Below are positions 12,836-27,439 of a DNA stretch of 64,000 nt, piece by piece. The notes beneath the pieces were generated by a model. It worked only from the letters and a program-made list of their open reading frames with translations, did no database searches and was not told where the DNA came from. The stretch is from Nilaparvata lugens (taxonomy: Eukaryota > Arthropoda > Insecta > Hemiptera > Delphacidae), in assembly GCF_014356525.2 (NCBI RefSeq), contig NC_052506.1, positions 18,999,916 through 19,063,915 of the forward strand, written 5' to 3'. Each line of letters starts with the position of its first letter. The stretch's first letter is position 1. The position numbers and the translations under genes were made by a program.

Positions 12836-13340
12836 ACAAAATTCCAGTCCAAAAATATTTTCAGAAATCAGATTTTCAAATTACATTGTTTCAATACCGA
12901 ATATAGAAGAAATATTACACATCATACCACTCTTATATGTATATAATTGGCTACATAGAGCACAGTATTATACAGTGAAGAGAAGAGCTATATATCTCTA
13001 ATCTATATCTAACTATTGCTTACCTATTTGTGCATATTTGTGCATTATAGTTGGCTGTGTAGTGTACACTTTTATTCAGTGGAGAGTAGTGCATTCTATA
13101 TCTATGTATGAGACAACACATGTATATAACTATCTATATAGAGTACAGAGTAACACAGTGAATAGGAGTGCATTCTATATATAACTATGGCTATCCTATT
13201 CATGTATATAGTTGGTTGTGTAGTCAAAGTTATACAGTGGAGGGAAGTGCATTGTACTGTATATTTATTTATAGACCACATGTATACAGTTCGGTATAAA
13301 AAGTTCAGTTAGGAGAAGTGCAATGTAGGCCTGCCAACCT

Positions 13341-14751
13341 TCGAGTGTGAGTGAGACAGAGGCACCTTTAGCTCGTTCCCCGTTGTGCGTTGCGTTGCGT
13401 CTGTCCATAAAATTGATTGCCAGTGCCCAGACGCCCAGAGCGTCGTTTTATTTCTCGCCTGTCATTAAGGGGTGCCTTATCTCCTCCAAACATTAGGAAG
13501 ATGATTGGCGCCTCACGGCTTAGACGCTCTCTTTCCCCTCTTCTATTCATTCCCCCGATCGCCTCGCCACTATTCAAACCACGTGGAGCACCCCTCCCGC
13601 ACTCCTTCATGACCAAGTCTTCCGCTGCCTCATTCTCAAATTATAAAAATGCCTTTCGACTGCCTTTGTTGTTTGATCTGTCTGTCTGAATTTTGTTCTT
13701 TCAGTAACAAAACCGGGAGAGTTTTCACTGTATTTTGGGAATAAAAATATCGTTCTCAAAAATATATCTTTTTTATTGAATATAACAACTGTTACTGGGA
13801 CAACCGATCAGTTTATTTCTATCCTAAATTGATACTTCAAGTTATTTCACGAGAAGAATCTTGTAATAGCTTCTCCTTGAATCACTAGAACTAGAGCTGA
13901 CTTTTTCATTTTTATTATCTTTTTAACCTTAGAGTATTCTTGTGATTTCAATACTCTTCTTCAGAGTATTGTCAACTAGCCTGCAATCACAAATTGTGGC
14001 CTTCGGTGAATTTCTGAATAATGGTGAAAAAGCGAGGCATAAGAAATGAGCAACTATAATAGTGAATAATCAATTAATAGAATGAGAATCAATGCAATTA
14101 TAATACGACTACGACTCGAAACATCATGGTCTTCTTCTTCTCCTTCTTATTTTTCTTTTTTTCTTGTTGTTGTTCTTCTTCTTCTTCCTCAAGGATAATA
14201 AAAAAAATGATTTCTAATAAGAAAGTGATATTTATCAACATTATGAATCTTCTCTCGAAAATTTTATTCATGAATAATACTATCTGTAGGTTGCTTACGA
14301 TATTGCTTTCCATGTTTGTGTCAGTGTACGTTTAGTAAACGTGTACGCTTTAGATAAAAATGAGTATCCAAGTACGCAAGATGAAGAATACTTTCCAAAT
14401 TGTGGCATTCGGAATACGAATTTGGCATTCGAAATGGATGAATTGATTAGCCCAAGACATATTTCATACGCTCTGAGACGATGTTTGGGAAACCTATTTT
14501 ACCACTTTCTAAAGAATGTGAGAATCAATTTTCAACAGTTATATCATGTTTAAACTACAACTTTGTGAAGCCTAAAGCGTTTCGTTTATCACACATCATT
14601 CCACCTCTATCACATCAATCCATATAACTTATCAGCATCACATTATTTTGGAAGTTATGATATATTATGCTTGGTGATTGCTAGTAGCTATAATTTATTT
14701 AGCTATATTAATTGTTCTTTGTTGATTGACTCATACAATGATTACATCATC
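13341..14751. other. Noncoding stretch, no gene recognised
   Basis: Overlapping open frames on both strands around 13368-13689 sit in a somewhat GC-richer block but match no family I know. Frames at 14098-14335 translate a (TTC/GAA)-rich simple repeat (14126-14195). Nothing else is recognised. Confidence 0.45.
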
Positions 14752-14816
14752 AAAATGATGGGGAGAGAAAACGTAAGCTAACCTTGTGCTATTCCTCTCC
14801 TAAATTTAGATAAGGT
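14752..14816 (+). repeat. Dispersed short repeat 'R', copy 2
   Basis: Same family as 12764-12835. It begins atcaaaatgatggggagaga, then reads taaccttgtgctattcctct and a taaatttagataaggtt end. Substitutions against the other copies indicate an old dispersed family. Confidence 0.65.
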
Positions 14817-17800
14817 TACATATAGTCCCTCTAACTGGGTCTAGAACAGGAGTCCAGTCTCTATAGACTTCGATTTATCATGCAAAGTGCGTTGAAACCA
14901 AACGGGAAAAAGGAACAATGAAACCTAAAATCGCAAAAGTATTTCTTCATCGTTGATAACAAGTGGTGGAATGAAGATTCCGATGACGGGATCGCAACTT
15001 CAGAATGCTTTAAAATGCAAATAAGATTCAGAGTAACAACAAAGAATAAACAGCTGAGCGTAAATTTTAATTGAACAAGATATGGCGCTAGTTTGATCGA
15101 GTATGGCATGATAGACAGTTCAATTTTGGCATGGTGAACAGAGAGTGAGGATGTCAAATGAGTGTCTCAACTCGGAGACACTGAACTTAAATAAGTTCAT
15201 CAGTAGCACGTCAGCTTCACGATAAGAAAGTAACGATGATGCACGACAGACTCACAACTTAGAACTGAATCTGAGAGGATGGGTGGCGATTCCCAACCCC
15301 CTCAAACTGCTACCCCTTCTCCCAGACTTCCATTTCTCGTGCATTCTATACAAGTATTGTTCGGCCCAGACTTTTCACCAAGTTTCCTCCACTAATGTCT
15401 GACGAAGGAAATTTGGGAGGTTGGATATTTGAATTCCTCTGGTACTGGTTTCCTCCCCACAAAACCCTCATTCTCCACACTTTTCCTTCCACCAAACCAC
15501 CAGGCATTTCTCAGTTTCCATATCGACAACACCGCAAACGGACCTCGCAATGCGGGATGCTCTCCTAACATATTGCACAAGTTCTCACACTTATAAAGAA
15601 GGATTTTTTGCTTTCTGTTAGGTAAAGTGCTTACTGGAAAAACTTTCAACTCATATGCGAGAGTTCTCCTAGGAAGGTCTGATGCAGGGAATAACATTTC
15701 TGTACTGTGATTACCTCTCGAAATCGTGGATGATAGATTCTTGTCTTATAATATTATTTGAATTGGTGGAATACAAGGAAAAGCATATATAATATATCGA
15801 TTGCATTATTCCAAGATGAACATCTCAAAAAACTCGATGATTTCTGAAATAAATGGACCAATCTTAAATAATCAAAAGTGAGATGCTTGTCAGGAAGAGT
15901 TTCAGTTCAATTTTGGTGTCAAATGAGCGGTTGAAGAGTTGAGAAGATTGAAGGGGACCTGGCACCCTCTTGAAAATTTGCAAATTCAAATTCATTCATC
16001 AAAAAAACATATTTACAGAATAATAGTGCAACAATAATATAAAGAATATAATCTGTGTGGATGATTTGTCCGTGTGCAAGTTTCATAATTTTCACCATCG
16101 TTCCACTTCTTGATGGATTCTGCATTTTCTACATCAGGTTTTGGTGTTGGAATCTTATCAATATTATAAAGAATGTCCAGAGTGCATTCAAGAGAGGTTT
16201 TGTGAATTTCATAAACCAGCAGTGAGATTTGAAATATAATGATGTCAAAACATAATATAAACTGATTTTGAAAAATATGAAATACACACATTTTAATTTG
16301 GAGGGTATCATAATCGAAAAAATGTTCGAAAGTATACGTGTATACATTTGAAACTAACAACTGAGCAATTGAATTTGTTTAAATGTTTAGAATGAATTTA
16401 ATGGATCAGTGGCATTATAAACACTTTTATCATTCTCATCTGTGAACAATCATTTCTTCCATTCCATTCAATAATTGAATAATACTTATTGTATGGATGT
16501 TATTGTTGGAGGAACATTTCGTGTAAACGTGTAATCCATCGTTCCCTATCATTCATCAGGGATCAAATACTTGAAAATTATTATGTACTGAAAACTGAAC
16601 TTAGAATTTCCACGTAGAATCAGATATGAAAAGCGCTACAATTTGAGAACACCACAAATTATTCCAGAAAATAAGAAAAGTTGAGTGATAAAGAACAGTA
16701 AAATACTATGTAGATTCTATTTTTAAGTGATCATAACGATTTTATTGTAGCCTTACTATGGGTATGGTTATTCACGACCTGTGCTGAACAAAAATAATCG
16801 GAAAATCGGAAAACCCAGTTAGATAATTATGTCATCCACTTGAGCACACTTCATGGAATTCATTCGCTGTTAATCCGCACTGAATTCGGCTGATAGCGCT
16901 GTTGAATCCATTGTTCGACCAATCTTCGCAGCAGAGCTGTTCACGAAAATTCGCCTGGAATCGTTCAGCAAGAAATATTATGACGAAAGACCCCAACATT
17001 TTTTGCTAGCTTTTGAACTGCGGCCTAACCTTCCCTCCAGCACTTTCTCCCGGGTTTTCTCTTTGCTTTCTTTCTTGCTCTTCCATTCTTCATTTCAGTT
17101 CACGACTTGACGAATACGATTCGTCTATCAAGATTTATGAAAGGAACTGTTCCGCCCTGTTATAGCGGGCCTCCGCTTTTCACGCTTTTCCCAGCTTTGT
17201 TGCCGCTCCTGCTGCTGGTCTTATATTGATTCGTCTTCTTCTATTCCCTCGTCCGCTCTGTCAAATCCATCTGCCTTTATCTCACAACTTGAATTCTCTC
17301 CCTTCTCACCTCTTTCTCGCAGTTTTCCTACTCACAATATGCTTTTTCGCGAACCAGAGCTCTGTCTTGACAGATCACAGTTTTTCCGACACACTTTTCG
17401 CAGCCGAGACCCGAGACCACCCACTTATGCCCTATTGGCATATGCTTGTGTGCTCTACGGCATTTATATTCTCTGTGTCGAGATTCTATTTCAACACTCG
17501 AGGCCCTCTCACGCTGGAATCTTACTTCTGTACTGGCTTTATTCTTCGACTCCAATCTCTCGCATTACATAGCTAACGTTTTCCTCCTAATGAAGAAGTA
17601 CGGTATAACCTCTTAAAATGTTGGATGAAAGTATCAAGGCAGAATGGAAAGGTCATATATATTAAATTTCACTTTCACCTCACAGCATGATCTGATGACA
17701 CTCTCTGAAACAATATGAATTCTTTTTCATAATCGCGTAATAATAATCACAGTTTCATCTCAGACATTTTCCCAAGTTTTTTCATCCGTTAATTTGAGAA

Positions 17801-20800
17801 TAATCCCTAGAACCGTATCAGATAAGAGTTGTATTTCTGTCATTTTTATTCTTTTCAATAATAATTGATTCAATTTGGTAACTGATAAAATTGTTATATT
17901 CAAGAAACAGACGATTATAGACTGAACATCATAGTTTGATATCGGTTCAGAGATAAATTTTGGTCGTCCAGAGATAATTCTGAACTTCTACTCAAATGAT
18001 CATTGGAATTTTCCATCATGACTAGATTCACGTTGGAAGTATCAGGTACTCATAATGCTTGTTATTCAAATCAATGCTCCAGCGTATTTCAGCGTTGAGT
18101 TCCAAATCGACCATTGATCATTGATTTTTCGAGAAAAGCTTTTGAAAACTCTCTAGACTTATGTTTCTACAAAATACTTGGATTTGTGAAAATCATTCTT
18201 GTCATTGTCTTCATCATTTTTGTCTTGTACTATATAATTAAATAATTTTTAACTAGAATTGAAATGTTTCATGTGCAAGTTTTGCAGAAATGTTTCACAC
18301 AGTACAGTGTAACATGATAAACAAACGACCCTACTCGTATCAAGTTTGTGGTGCTTCAATCCATAATAATTGCAATTGCCTTCAAATTGTCTCTCCATCA
18401 TGATGAACACACAAACCTGTGCTTAATGTATGATGGAATGCGTATAACACTCCACTCCACCAGGGCAGTACAGTTGGTTTCATTGGATGTTTGGAGGTCA
18501 TAATGGAGCTTTGACTGGACTTGTAGCAATGGAGCAGGCCTGCGCACAGGCTCCAGTGATATGAGAAATTAAAAGCCAATTTGGAACCTGCATTATGCTG
18601 TTTAATGGGCGGTATGTATTCCAGGAGAGACCGCGATAAAAAAGCGCCAGCACTGCAGGCCGCATTAGGCCAGTTTGTGTACGAGTTGGCCATTCAAATC
18701 CCCCTTCCACCGTCTCGCAGCAAAAGCATACACACACACTCTTCCTGATTGCTCAAGTCCTTTTCTAATCCCTCGTTAATCTTCCTCTGTTCTTCTCCCA
18801 TTCAGCTATATAACTTATCGCTCAGTATTCTTCATCCGCCTCTTCTTTCCTCCGTTTATATCTCATTAATGTCCGAGCCACTTAGAGAAAGTGAATGCTC
18901 TTCTACACTTTCTGGAGTATTGGAAGCCAATCCCATTATAAATGATAGAACAGATTCGCCTCATTCTATCGCTATTACGGCGTCGTAAAAGTATGAAGAA
19001 CAAAGGATGGTTAATTTCTTACGAATGAGTTAATGATTTATATGAGCTGATTGGATAGCATTGATAGTAACTACTCTATGGTATTGTATTCGCATGCCCA
19101 TCATTATTATTACACATAGTTTGCGCATGGTGCTTATGCTGACATTTAAGTGCTACGACTAGCAAAGCATTAATTATAATACTCTTTGTATTAAATAATA
19201 TGTCATCAAGATGCATTCAAACAAATAACTCATCAATACATAAAAACTCAAACTCATCAATACAGATTAGTTCTCTAGTACTGATGCAAGAGCACTTTCC
19301 ACTTAGGCACCGCACGCACACAGTATGTAATATATATAATACTATTAAATACATTTCACTTGTAAATCCAACAAGATAACGAGTATTCCACTCATATAAG
19401 TCCTCATAAATCGGGCCTGATTGTTGGGAGTTCCCAACATGGGAATACTATAATGAGAACTATCAACCTACAAAAATATCATGATTATTCATCGTATTCC
19501 AGCACTTCTTGATACATAACCTCATTATTACTATCTAACTGTTGATCAGTCGAGTTTGCAAAAGGCTTGCTATTGACGATTGATTCCTTCTTGTGACAAT
19601 CTATTCGAGAAGATACGTCAAGAAGAAAACTGAAAATAGATATTTAGTAATTTTTCTTAAACCTTCCTATCTTAACAGCCACATGATTCAAATACATCAA
19701 TCGTATATTCGTTATCAACAAACAGCAATACTGGCCCGAATTTTATGGAAAACAGAATTTCTCCGAAACAATCACTATAACCAGCTCTAAATCATGAGCA
19801 CTAGCCCTGAAGAATGCAGAGCGCGTGTAATTGGTGGCTGATGAACGAGTTCTCCAGCTATAGGACTAGTTGAGGAATGTTCCATGGGGCTCTCAGATGT
19901 TGTCCGGTGTTAGGAGGATGTGGAGGAGAGGGGCGACTTCAATTTTCACTTAAAATGCAAATCACACATTGAGCCGTTCTCAGAAGTAGGAGCATCATTA
20001 ACATCAAGAGCATCATCATCATGATCATGATCATCATCATCATCCAGTAGAATTGAGCACATCAGCATAATGACTTTCCATCGGCATGCCTCCTTCCGCT
20101 CATTGCTTGTATGTACAGTACTTTAGTACTTAGCCTAGGCTTGAACACTTCCAACTACCACTGTTAACTACTTAATAATTCAGGTTAAAGGTGTAAGCTC
20201 CTCTGCATTTCAATGTGAATCTTTGTTTCAACATTTCTGAAAGTGGGTGAATTGTGTAATAGAGAGCAGTCTGCAGTTCTCAGAGATCGATCGATTGCTT
20301 GTATTGAGCATTCATTTCGTTTGTATTCCTTTCTCAGAGTCACTCAATGGGGAATGTTGTTGCTATCCGAATGAGAATCATTTCCAACTCAATTTTCTAG
20401 ATGTGATACGAGCATAATATTGTGAATATGTATTGTATTCTTACTACCTTTTGGAATTTTCTTGCATTCATCGTGATCTATCTCACTCGAAAGCAATTTC
20501 ATTCTCATTTGTGAATGTTTAATTTTCATTGTTTATCTGTGAACAAAATAAACTGTGCACAAAATGTAAGAAGAACCTGTGCTATCAAGTGTAGGTAACT
20601 TGTGGATAATTATTATAAATAAGGTACATGACTGATCTCGATCTACATAGTATGCAGTAGTATGATATTGGATTTCTCGATCTTCATTATAAATTGATTG
20701 TCACTACTGAATAGTTACTTTTTCAATACATACTTTCAAACTACTTTGAATGAACTCATTTCAAAAGATCTTTAAGAAGTTACCAATGAGTTGAGAAGTT

Positions 20801-21954
20801 GTCTGTTGTGAGCTCAACTGCTGATGAATTCCTATCGCGCTATTGAATTTCCACCTGACTGTTCAAAGAAGAGAGCTAAAACAACTGGAAAACCGGATCA
20901 AAAGATCGATGAGACGAGGGAGCAAGATCAAAGGTGATAAATGTTGCGAGTATATTTTCTTGTATCGAAGCTGAAATATCGGCCATGGGGTAGAATCAAT
21001 CCTGTCGACCTTTTGCAACACAACTTTTAGTGCCATAAAGCTTTTTGTGAGCAATGAAGCACACTTGTGTAGTATCCAAGTTCACTAGAAGCCCTGCTTA
21101 ATTTATTACACTTTTATCAGCAGCAAAGTCGTGTCATCAATTTGTGCTTTGGTTGGACTTATCGGCTTGTACATCGGCTGCTCTGTTGTGCAGAAAGGTA
21201 GTAAAGGCTTATCCGAAGCCGTTACAAGCGTGTGTTCCACTAGATTGAGGATCTGGGAGCGCTGTTGAAATCAATTCTCTTTGTGACTCTGTTTATTTGA
21301 GCTCCGCACCATGTAAGCTCGGATCTTGTGATATGCACAACACATGAGAATTTTATTCAGTCGAAGTGAATTTTTGATCAATCAGCCAGGGTCGAATGCA
21401 CCATTGTCAAGTACAACTGAATGTTTGCTTACTCAAAAATGTTACCAATTCGGACTGGACTCTTAATAACTCGGTCAGGAATGACATTGTCAAGGCCAAC
21501 TGGAGGCTATGATGGAGATGAAACTCAGACAGAAAAAAAATCTTGATTGATTAGCGGATGAAGTCTGTTAACAATCACAAACAAAAAATGTTTGCTTTGA
21601 TAAATCATGTGAGTCAGAAACGAATTCCTGACATAACATAGCCTAATATTTGAACAAAAGTGCTCTTTGTTTTTTCCACAATCTCCCATATAGAAGTTAG
21701 ATATGACTATGATGGAGTATGATATGATATTTCCAATACGAAAGCTCTGTATTTACAATGTGAATCAAACTATAAATGTCAGTCTACAAAGGTGCTATAG
21801 TATTTTAACAGGATAGAATCTAAAATCAGAATTACTATCACGTTCAGTAGAATAGTCAGCCTGCGGTTGACTGAGTGCTCTTATAATAATGAAAATAATA
21901 TAGAAAATATTACAAAATATATCTTTACATGAATAATCAAATAATAATCAATCT
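14817..21954. other. 7.1 kb noncoding stretch, no gene recognised
   Basis: Frames of up to 116 codons (for example at 17226-17576, which starts at TTG rather than ATG) show no domains, and several overlap frames on the other strand. Sequence around 17000-17570 is pyrimidine-rich. An ATC/ATG microsatellite lies at about 20008-20042, and a short perfect palindrome (tgttggga/tcccaaca) at 19422-19439. This may be the upstream flank or a 5' intron of the channel gene. Confidence 0.45.
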
Positions 21955-22022
21955 CTCTTTAAGAGACCAACACAACATGTCGTTAAGAGACCAAATACTC
22001 ATGTCTTCAAGAGACCAAATTT
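21955..22022. repeat. Short tandem repeat, ~28 bp unit, about 2.5 copies
   Basis: The phrase aagagaccaa recurs three times (about 21960, 21985, 22009), separated by catgtc-containing spacers. An open frame starting at 21929 translates it as repeated S-L/S-R-D-Q and is not considered a gene. Confidence 0.7.
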
Positions 22023-22270
22023 ACGGGGGCACATCTGATATTGTAGTGGGGGGTATCAAGTATTTATCTAAGATCTGTCGTCCTCGAGTCCGGTGTCCAA
22101 AGGGTGATGGATGAGGGTGAAGGGTGATGGCCTCCAGGCATCGGGCTAGTGGCGTCAGATCGAAGATCGTCTTTCAGCCACGCACGGCAAGGTCAGATGT
22201 CCGATATCACCGGCCATCTCGGTCGGCGAATCCGTCAGCCCACGACAGCAAGGCATATTTACAGCTCGAT
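22023..22270. other. GC-richer island of unknown nature
   Basis: About 250 bp stand out from AT-rich surroundings by base composition, with a doubled aagggtgatgg phrase (22097-22128) and a region rich in CG dinucleotides. Open frames overlap it without a recognisable motif. It may be a fragment of a mobile element or an unrecognised exon; I cannot decide. Confidence 0.35.
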
Positions 22271-25200
22271 CCTCAAATGAGTATTCAAGAATACACACAC
22301 ACACAAAAAAAACTGCGAAACAAGTCACAACTACTTAGTGATGCTAGAATAAGCAAAATACTTAATATTGTATTCAATGAATGATTTTTCAAGAAATCAT
22401 CTAATGAATACAATATATACATACAATTTACATTGAAAATAAAATGACAAACGAAAGAACTATTATAGGTTTCAATTGTAGGCTTTGAAATCTATAATGA
22501 ATGGGATTATGAAAAGAAATTACTAGTTAGAAGATTGATGAACAATATACAATCAATCATGATGATAAAATTGTCATGATACAATATAAGATAGAAGTTA
22601 CAGAGTTGCAGTTGATGTACAACCAGTGAGTATTTCAAACTTCACTCACAATTACAAAATTCCAGAGATATAAATGACTGTACCAATAAAGTAAAGAGTA
22701 GGAAAATACTCCATTTAGTATCACTTTCTTGTACATTAGGATATTGTCATACATCTCAGATGTAAGACTAAAAAATTGAGTGAAATTAGATCATAAAATA
22801 ATTGATTAATCCATTAAACAATAAAAGAAAACGTAAAATCATTAAATCAGGGGTTGTTACCTGATACATACAAGTAAAATTATCAAGATACAGACAATAC
22901 AACAATACTATAAGATATTCATTACTCACCCTTAAATAGGTTTTCGACTGTTACTAATCCATCTAGCCTAAGATTAATAAATTGCAGCAGTCAACCGCTC
23001 TGAATGAAGTTAAGTAAAGTATGTCATTAATAAGTGATTACAAAACTGATGGAATACATGATTCCCAATAATAATAAATAACTTTAGTCTCCAGGAGAGA
23101 ACGAAAAACTGTCTGGAAAAGACATGATTCAATCAGGCCAATAAATAATTAAGCTCAGAAAACAAGTCTGTACTCTACAGAATCTAAAAGTGTTCTCTCG
23201 CTCAGCTCTCCAAGTTTACCGAATAAGGCTCAAAAAATTAGGTATCAGGCTGAGCAATAATACATTAGAAAATACCAAATTACAAAGGATGTGGTGGTGA
23301 CGACAATAATTTCCCTCAATAGAACGAGAAAGGAATACAACTAACAAGGACAGAATACAGCGAAATTTCCTCAATCGAAGTAGGAGACTCAGCAATAGAA
23401 TGGATGTTCAACTGATTTTTTCATGATGATTTTGCGTCTACAACAATTCTAAGTACTCAAGGAAAACGTTGGAAAACAATAGAGGAAATATTAGAATTTA
23501 ATTACGTAATGTGCTGAAGTACATCATGAAACTACTCCGATACCGTGAGAATCACAACGTTAATCCAGCACTCTAATGAAAATTATCTTGGAGAAGTTAT
23601 AATTTTGAAAAAAAAATTCGGCACATCAGTAATTAAAATCTTGTTTTATTATTTAGTGATTGAATCTTGTTGTATTATTGTTGAATTCAACAGAAAATGT
23701 GATTGTGATGCTTTTTCCAATTCTTGAAATCTTTGATTATTTATTGCAGATTGTTATGTAGTCTAGTGTAACATTTTTGCTATAAAGTTGAACCATTGTC
23801 CTCGCTGAATGAGCTTAAATAATCCATTTTCCTAAAGGATATTCACGCGCTTTATCATTTTATGCGATTGACTTGATATGGGAATGGTTTATTCTCCACT
23901 TCAATATCATATAACCGTACAATGTCTGAAAACAGATAGATAGATATATTTCTCGATCCATGAAACAAGTCAAATATTAGAAGGTCTTAAATTTCATAAA
24001 ACCTATAAGAAAAAAAACCCAGTAACCTTACTGAGCAACTGAAAATTTTGTGAATTGAAGAACTACAAGACTTAACCAATTTTGAATTTTGTGTTATCTG
24101 AATTTGGAAGAGGAATAGCACAAGGCTTCCTTATTTTTCCTCTCCCTATCATTTTGATAATGCACTTATTGTATAAATGAATACTATCAAATTGGAAAAA
24201 AAGATTAATATTTATTACATTATGTAGCAATTATACATTTATGATAACCGTGTTCAACTTCGAGATTACTCCCGTTTTTTCTACTATAGGCTCATATGCA
24301 CCTAACCCGTTTAACGCTAATCTAGGTTGAATGATAGGTTTACAATCGATTTACTAGATATGTCAGGCTATAAGATTATATAGCTTACGTGAATCCTAGT
24401 ATTAGCTATTGCTAGATCCTATTCAATCGACCTTTTGTCGCATTTATTATGATCTTTTCCAAATCTGGTTTAAACCGACAGCTGATCAATCTCCGTTCAA
24501 ACTGAGATGGCGCGAACGTCACTTGAAAATTTTGATCTGCTTCCAACTTCCGTCATTCTTTAGGGAAATTTTATACATCAAATCAATAATGAAATTCACA
24601 TTATATCAGTGTATCTGCCGAATTCATGAGAGACCGAACCTAGTGTAGTGATAAGTTTTGAAAGGTAGCTGGCCGTTTTCCATCCAGCTATAATTTGTGG
24701 TTGATGCTGTGGAAACGCGCCCAATTCATCGCCTTGTGTTGCAGTCGCCGAGGACCTAGAACCATTGATGAAACAACACAAGTGAGCATAATTGATGGCC
24801 ACGTCAATACACACTAGTACAGATAGATAGTCCTCCCACACCCACGTTCCTCCCGCCCTTTCAATAGGCCTTGTCATTATTCCCTTAGCTGGTCATCTTC
24901 ACACCAGTTGCGTCATCATGTAACACCTCCCCTTCATCACTCCTCATCTTTCCCCTTTCTCCCATCACGTCCTTCCCCCTACCCTTTACCACCCCTCCCT
25001 TCACGACACCCCTTCTCACAACCTTCCACCACTTCCCTCACCCTTACAACCTCCCTGTCATAATCATGATCATAATATTGGTGGTCATCTCCCTCAAGTA
25101 GGGTAACAATTGTCAATGGGATTAATGACATCGATCGCTCGGTTGTAGCTGCTTTGTCACTGTCACACACGAGGCCTCCATGCTGCGACGATCGCTGAGG

Positions 25201-27439
25201 CTGCAAATAGCCATGTTGTCTTGTGATACTGATTATGAAACACGAGTGCTGGGTTCGATTCCTTATGGAGTCTGGCATGAAGAGTTGAGGTGTAGTGGAG
25301 GAGCTATTGTGAGGTAGTGCGAATGCAAGATTAGTATATACTGTATACGAATGTTCTACCACCGAGAAAACAAAGTAAAACACAAATAATAAAATAATAA
25401 AACACAGTAAAAATACAAATAATTATGCCCCTTTTTCAGTGGTTTCACACATACAAATATATACTTGATGCGAATTCTTTAATCCAGGCGAAATTTAATT
25501 ATCATGGCAAAAAACACCTCCTCTTGTAGTATTTTTCAAAAAACTTTCGGTTTTTCAGGTCCAAGTAACCATGGAATATATCCCTACATCCCTATAAACA
25601 TACAATCCAATGAAACTCCAACTTTATGAAATTTCACTCCATCCTTATTCATACTTAACACAATTATTCTCAATTTCTCTCTATAGAATTCTCAATAAAA
25701 AAATTCTTCGATTTTAAATTGGTTTACGCTTTCCATTGATGAATCAACGTGAATATTGAAGACAAACTTGAATGAATCCTGATATTACTCTTTCTATAAT
25801 ACGAATAGTTGAAATCAATAGAAAATCCACTGATGACGTATGAAATGATTCTTGATCAAGCAGTTGAGTTTTTGATGTAGTTGATTTATCACCTAGCTCA
25901 ATTTTCTTCTAATGAAGAGGAACAAAAACATACTAGGGGTGGAATATTTACGGCAATTAACCTATTGTCTTCATTATTATCCATGAATATATCAGTTACA
26001 CTTTCGACTGCATATTGAAACTTGCGCTCATGTTACAAATATCGGCCGACGTAAAAATCAACAGTGTGAAGCTAGCCTTTGGAACACTGCCAAAGATCTC
26101 TCACCCACACAGACACAAACACACACACAAACACACACAAAAAAAAATTTCGATGAAAACTCCCTTTCCTGGGTCGCCATTTGAATTTGGTTAAAATTTA
26201 GCTATGGCATTACACTTACCTTGACGAGCTGAACAAAAAAGCTTGTAATACATTTTTTGTGGGGTACAAATTAAAATGTGTCCCAAATATTTGGGGGAGT
26301 ATTGAAATTCCATTCTTTTCTTATGAATGCAGTGAAATTTTCTTATACACAGTATATTTTCTCATTCACGTGTGATTATAATAACATTTGATGAAAAAGG
26401 AAGAATCTTGGAGACCATGCGATCCTCAATGCTGCAATATGTGGAATGCATCTACGATGCTTAAATTGAATTTGAATTATGGAAATGAAGCTTTTGACGA
26501 TGAAATCCTTTGTGACTGTAATTGTTAGTAAACTGAGTGAGGATTACTGGTAAGCATTGTACGGCACAGACAATGGATAGGTGACAAGGTAGGAGGCCTT
26601 TGTGTGGGCGGGGTTGCCGAGGAATGATATTCCGCTCCATTGCACTCGGCAAACTAATGATATTATTTCGGCAGAGAAGTTTGCGATTGATAGTTATAAT
26701 GGAGGACTGTTTGTCATCGTCGCGTTACAAACTTCCAAATTCATGTTCTCTCACATGTGGACGATTAGAGTTGAGCTATGCTATTCATGTACAGTTTGTG
26801 TGAGTTCTATTATATTTGAAGCTCATTATTGCTCAATATCGGAGTACCGAGCTTTGTTCGTTATTTATTTATTGATAAACAGAAAACAATTCTTTAAAAT
26901 GATTGTAGAAGGACTAACAGGCACAGCCCAAAACTCTTTCTTCCCCGAATTTTGATTCATACACTATAAATGATTCAAAAAGTAGGTTATGTTCCATACA
27001 CTTGTATTCAGGTCCAATTTTTAGTCCAAACATTTGAAAACAGAAAAGTTCTAATTTAGATTGTTTACAAACCAAATTGAATAACAAAATAACACTCACT
27101 AATCACTTAAAACTGTAAAATAATGGTTAACTTTGAAAATTATGATATACTCTAATTTAGAATGATATACCATGTCATGTCAACAAATCAGATTATTTTG
27201 ATCAAGTCGATTAAAATTTCTGGATTAATATTTCTCGTGAAATAAGCTGATTCATTGCAAATAGTTGAACAGCTGAACATAGTTCTGTCTCTCTCCCACT
27301 CAGGCACGCAGGCATCTTCTGTTATCGACAGACGACGCAATTATCATCTGTTTTTCCAAGGATGAATGATTATTATCCTTTTCATGTCCTTCAGCGAATT
27401 TTCCCAGGAATGACTCCTAAGGCAATAGAATTTTTATAC
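22271..27439. other. Noncoding stretch, no gene recognised
   Basis: The stretch is very AT-rich to about 24000. A CA-type simple repeat lies at about 26104-26141 and a pyrimidine-rich block at 24920-25040. The 134-codon minus-strand frame at 24979-25383 reads partly through that block and ends in a Gly/Arg/Glu-rich low-complexity tail; no family is recognised. Confidence 0.45.
24085..24160 (-). repeat. Dispersed short repeat 'R', copy 3 (inverted)
   Basis: Reverse complement of the R family. On the + strand it reads ggaagaggaatagcacaagg followed by ctccctatcattttgat. Three copies in one window, in both orientations, indicate a mobile-element origin. Confidence 0.6.

Larger units (their letters stand above)
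11906..13340. repeat. Diverged ~80 bp minisatellite, at least 8 units, interrupted twice
   Basis: Units recur with the phrase catgtatatagttggctgtg, then a tacagtgttatacagtggag-like phrase and gtgcattctatat. Unit starts are near 11906, 11980, 12491, 12569, 12653, 12937, 13042, 13118, 13201 and 13279, a spacing of 74-84 bp where uninterrupted. Divergence between units is substantial, so the array is old. It is broken by an inverted-repeat element (11985-12491) and by foreign sequence at about 12718-12935. Confidence 0.8.

Noticed and set aside
17226..17576. 116-codon + strand open frame with hydrophobic N-terminus
   Set aside because: It starts at TTG rather than ATG, is pyrimidine-rich (hence Leu/Ser/Phe content), has no splice or family support, and is overlapped by frames on both strands.
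19422..19439. Short palindrome tgttggga/tcccaaca
   Set aside because: The two-base gap cannot form a normal loop, there is no repeat family and no context.
25235..25275. Isolated B-box-like ggttcgattcc
   Set aside because: No A box or second copy nearby; a single 11 bp match is expected by chance in 64 kb.
24979..25383. 134-codon minus-strand open frame
   Set aside because: It runs partly through a pyrimidine-rich block and ends in a Gly/Arg/Glu low-complexity tail; no family motif.
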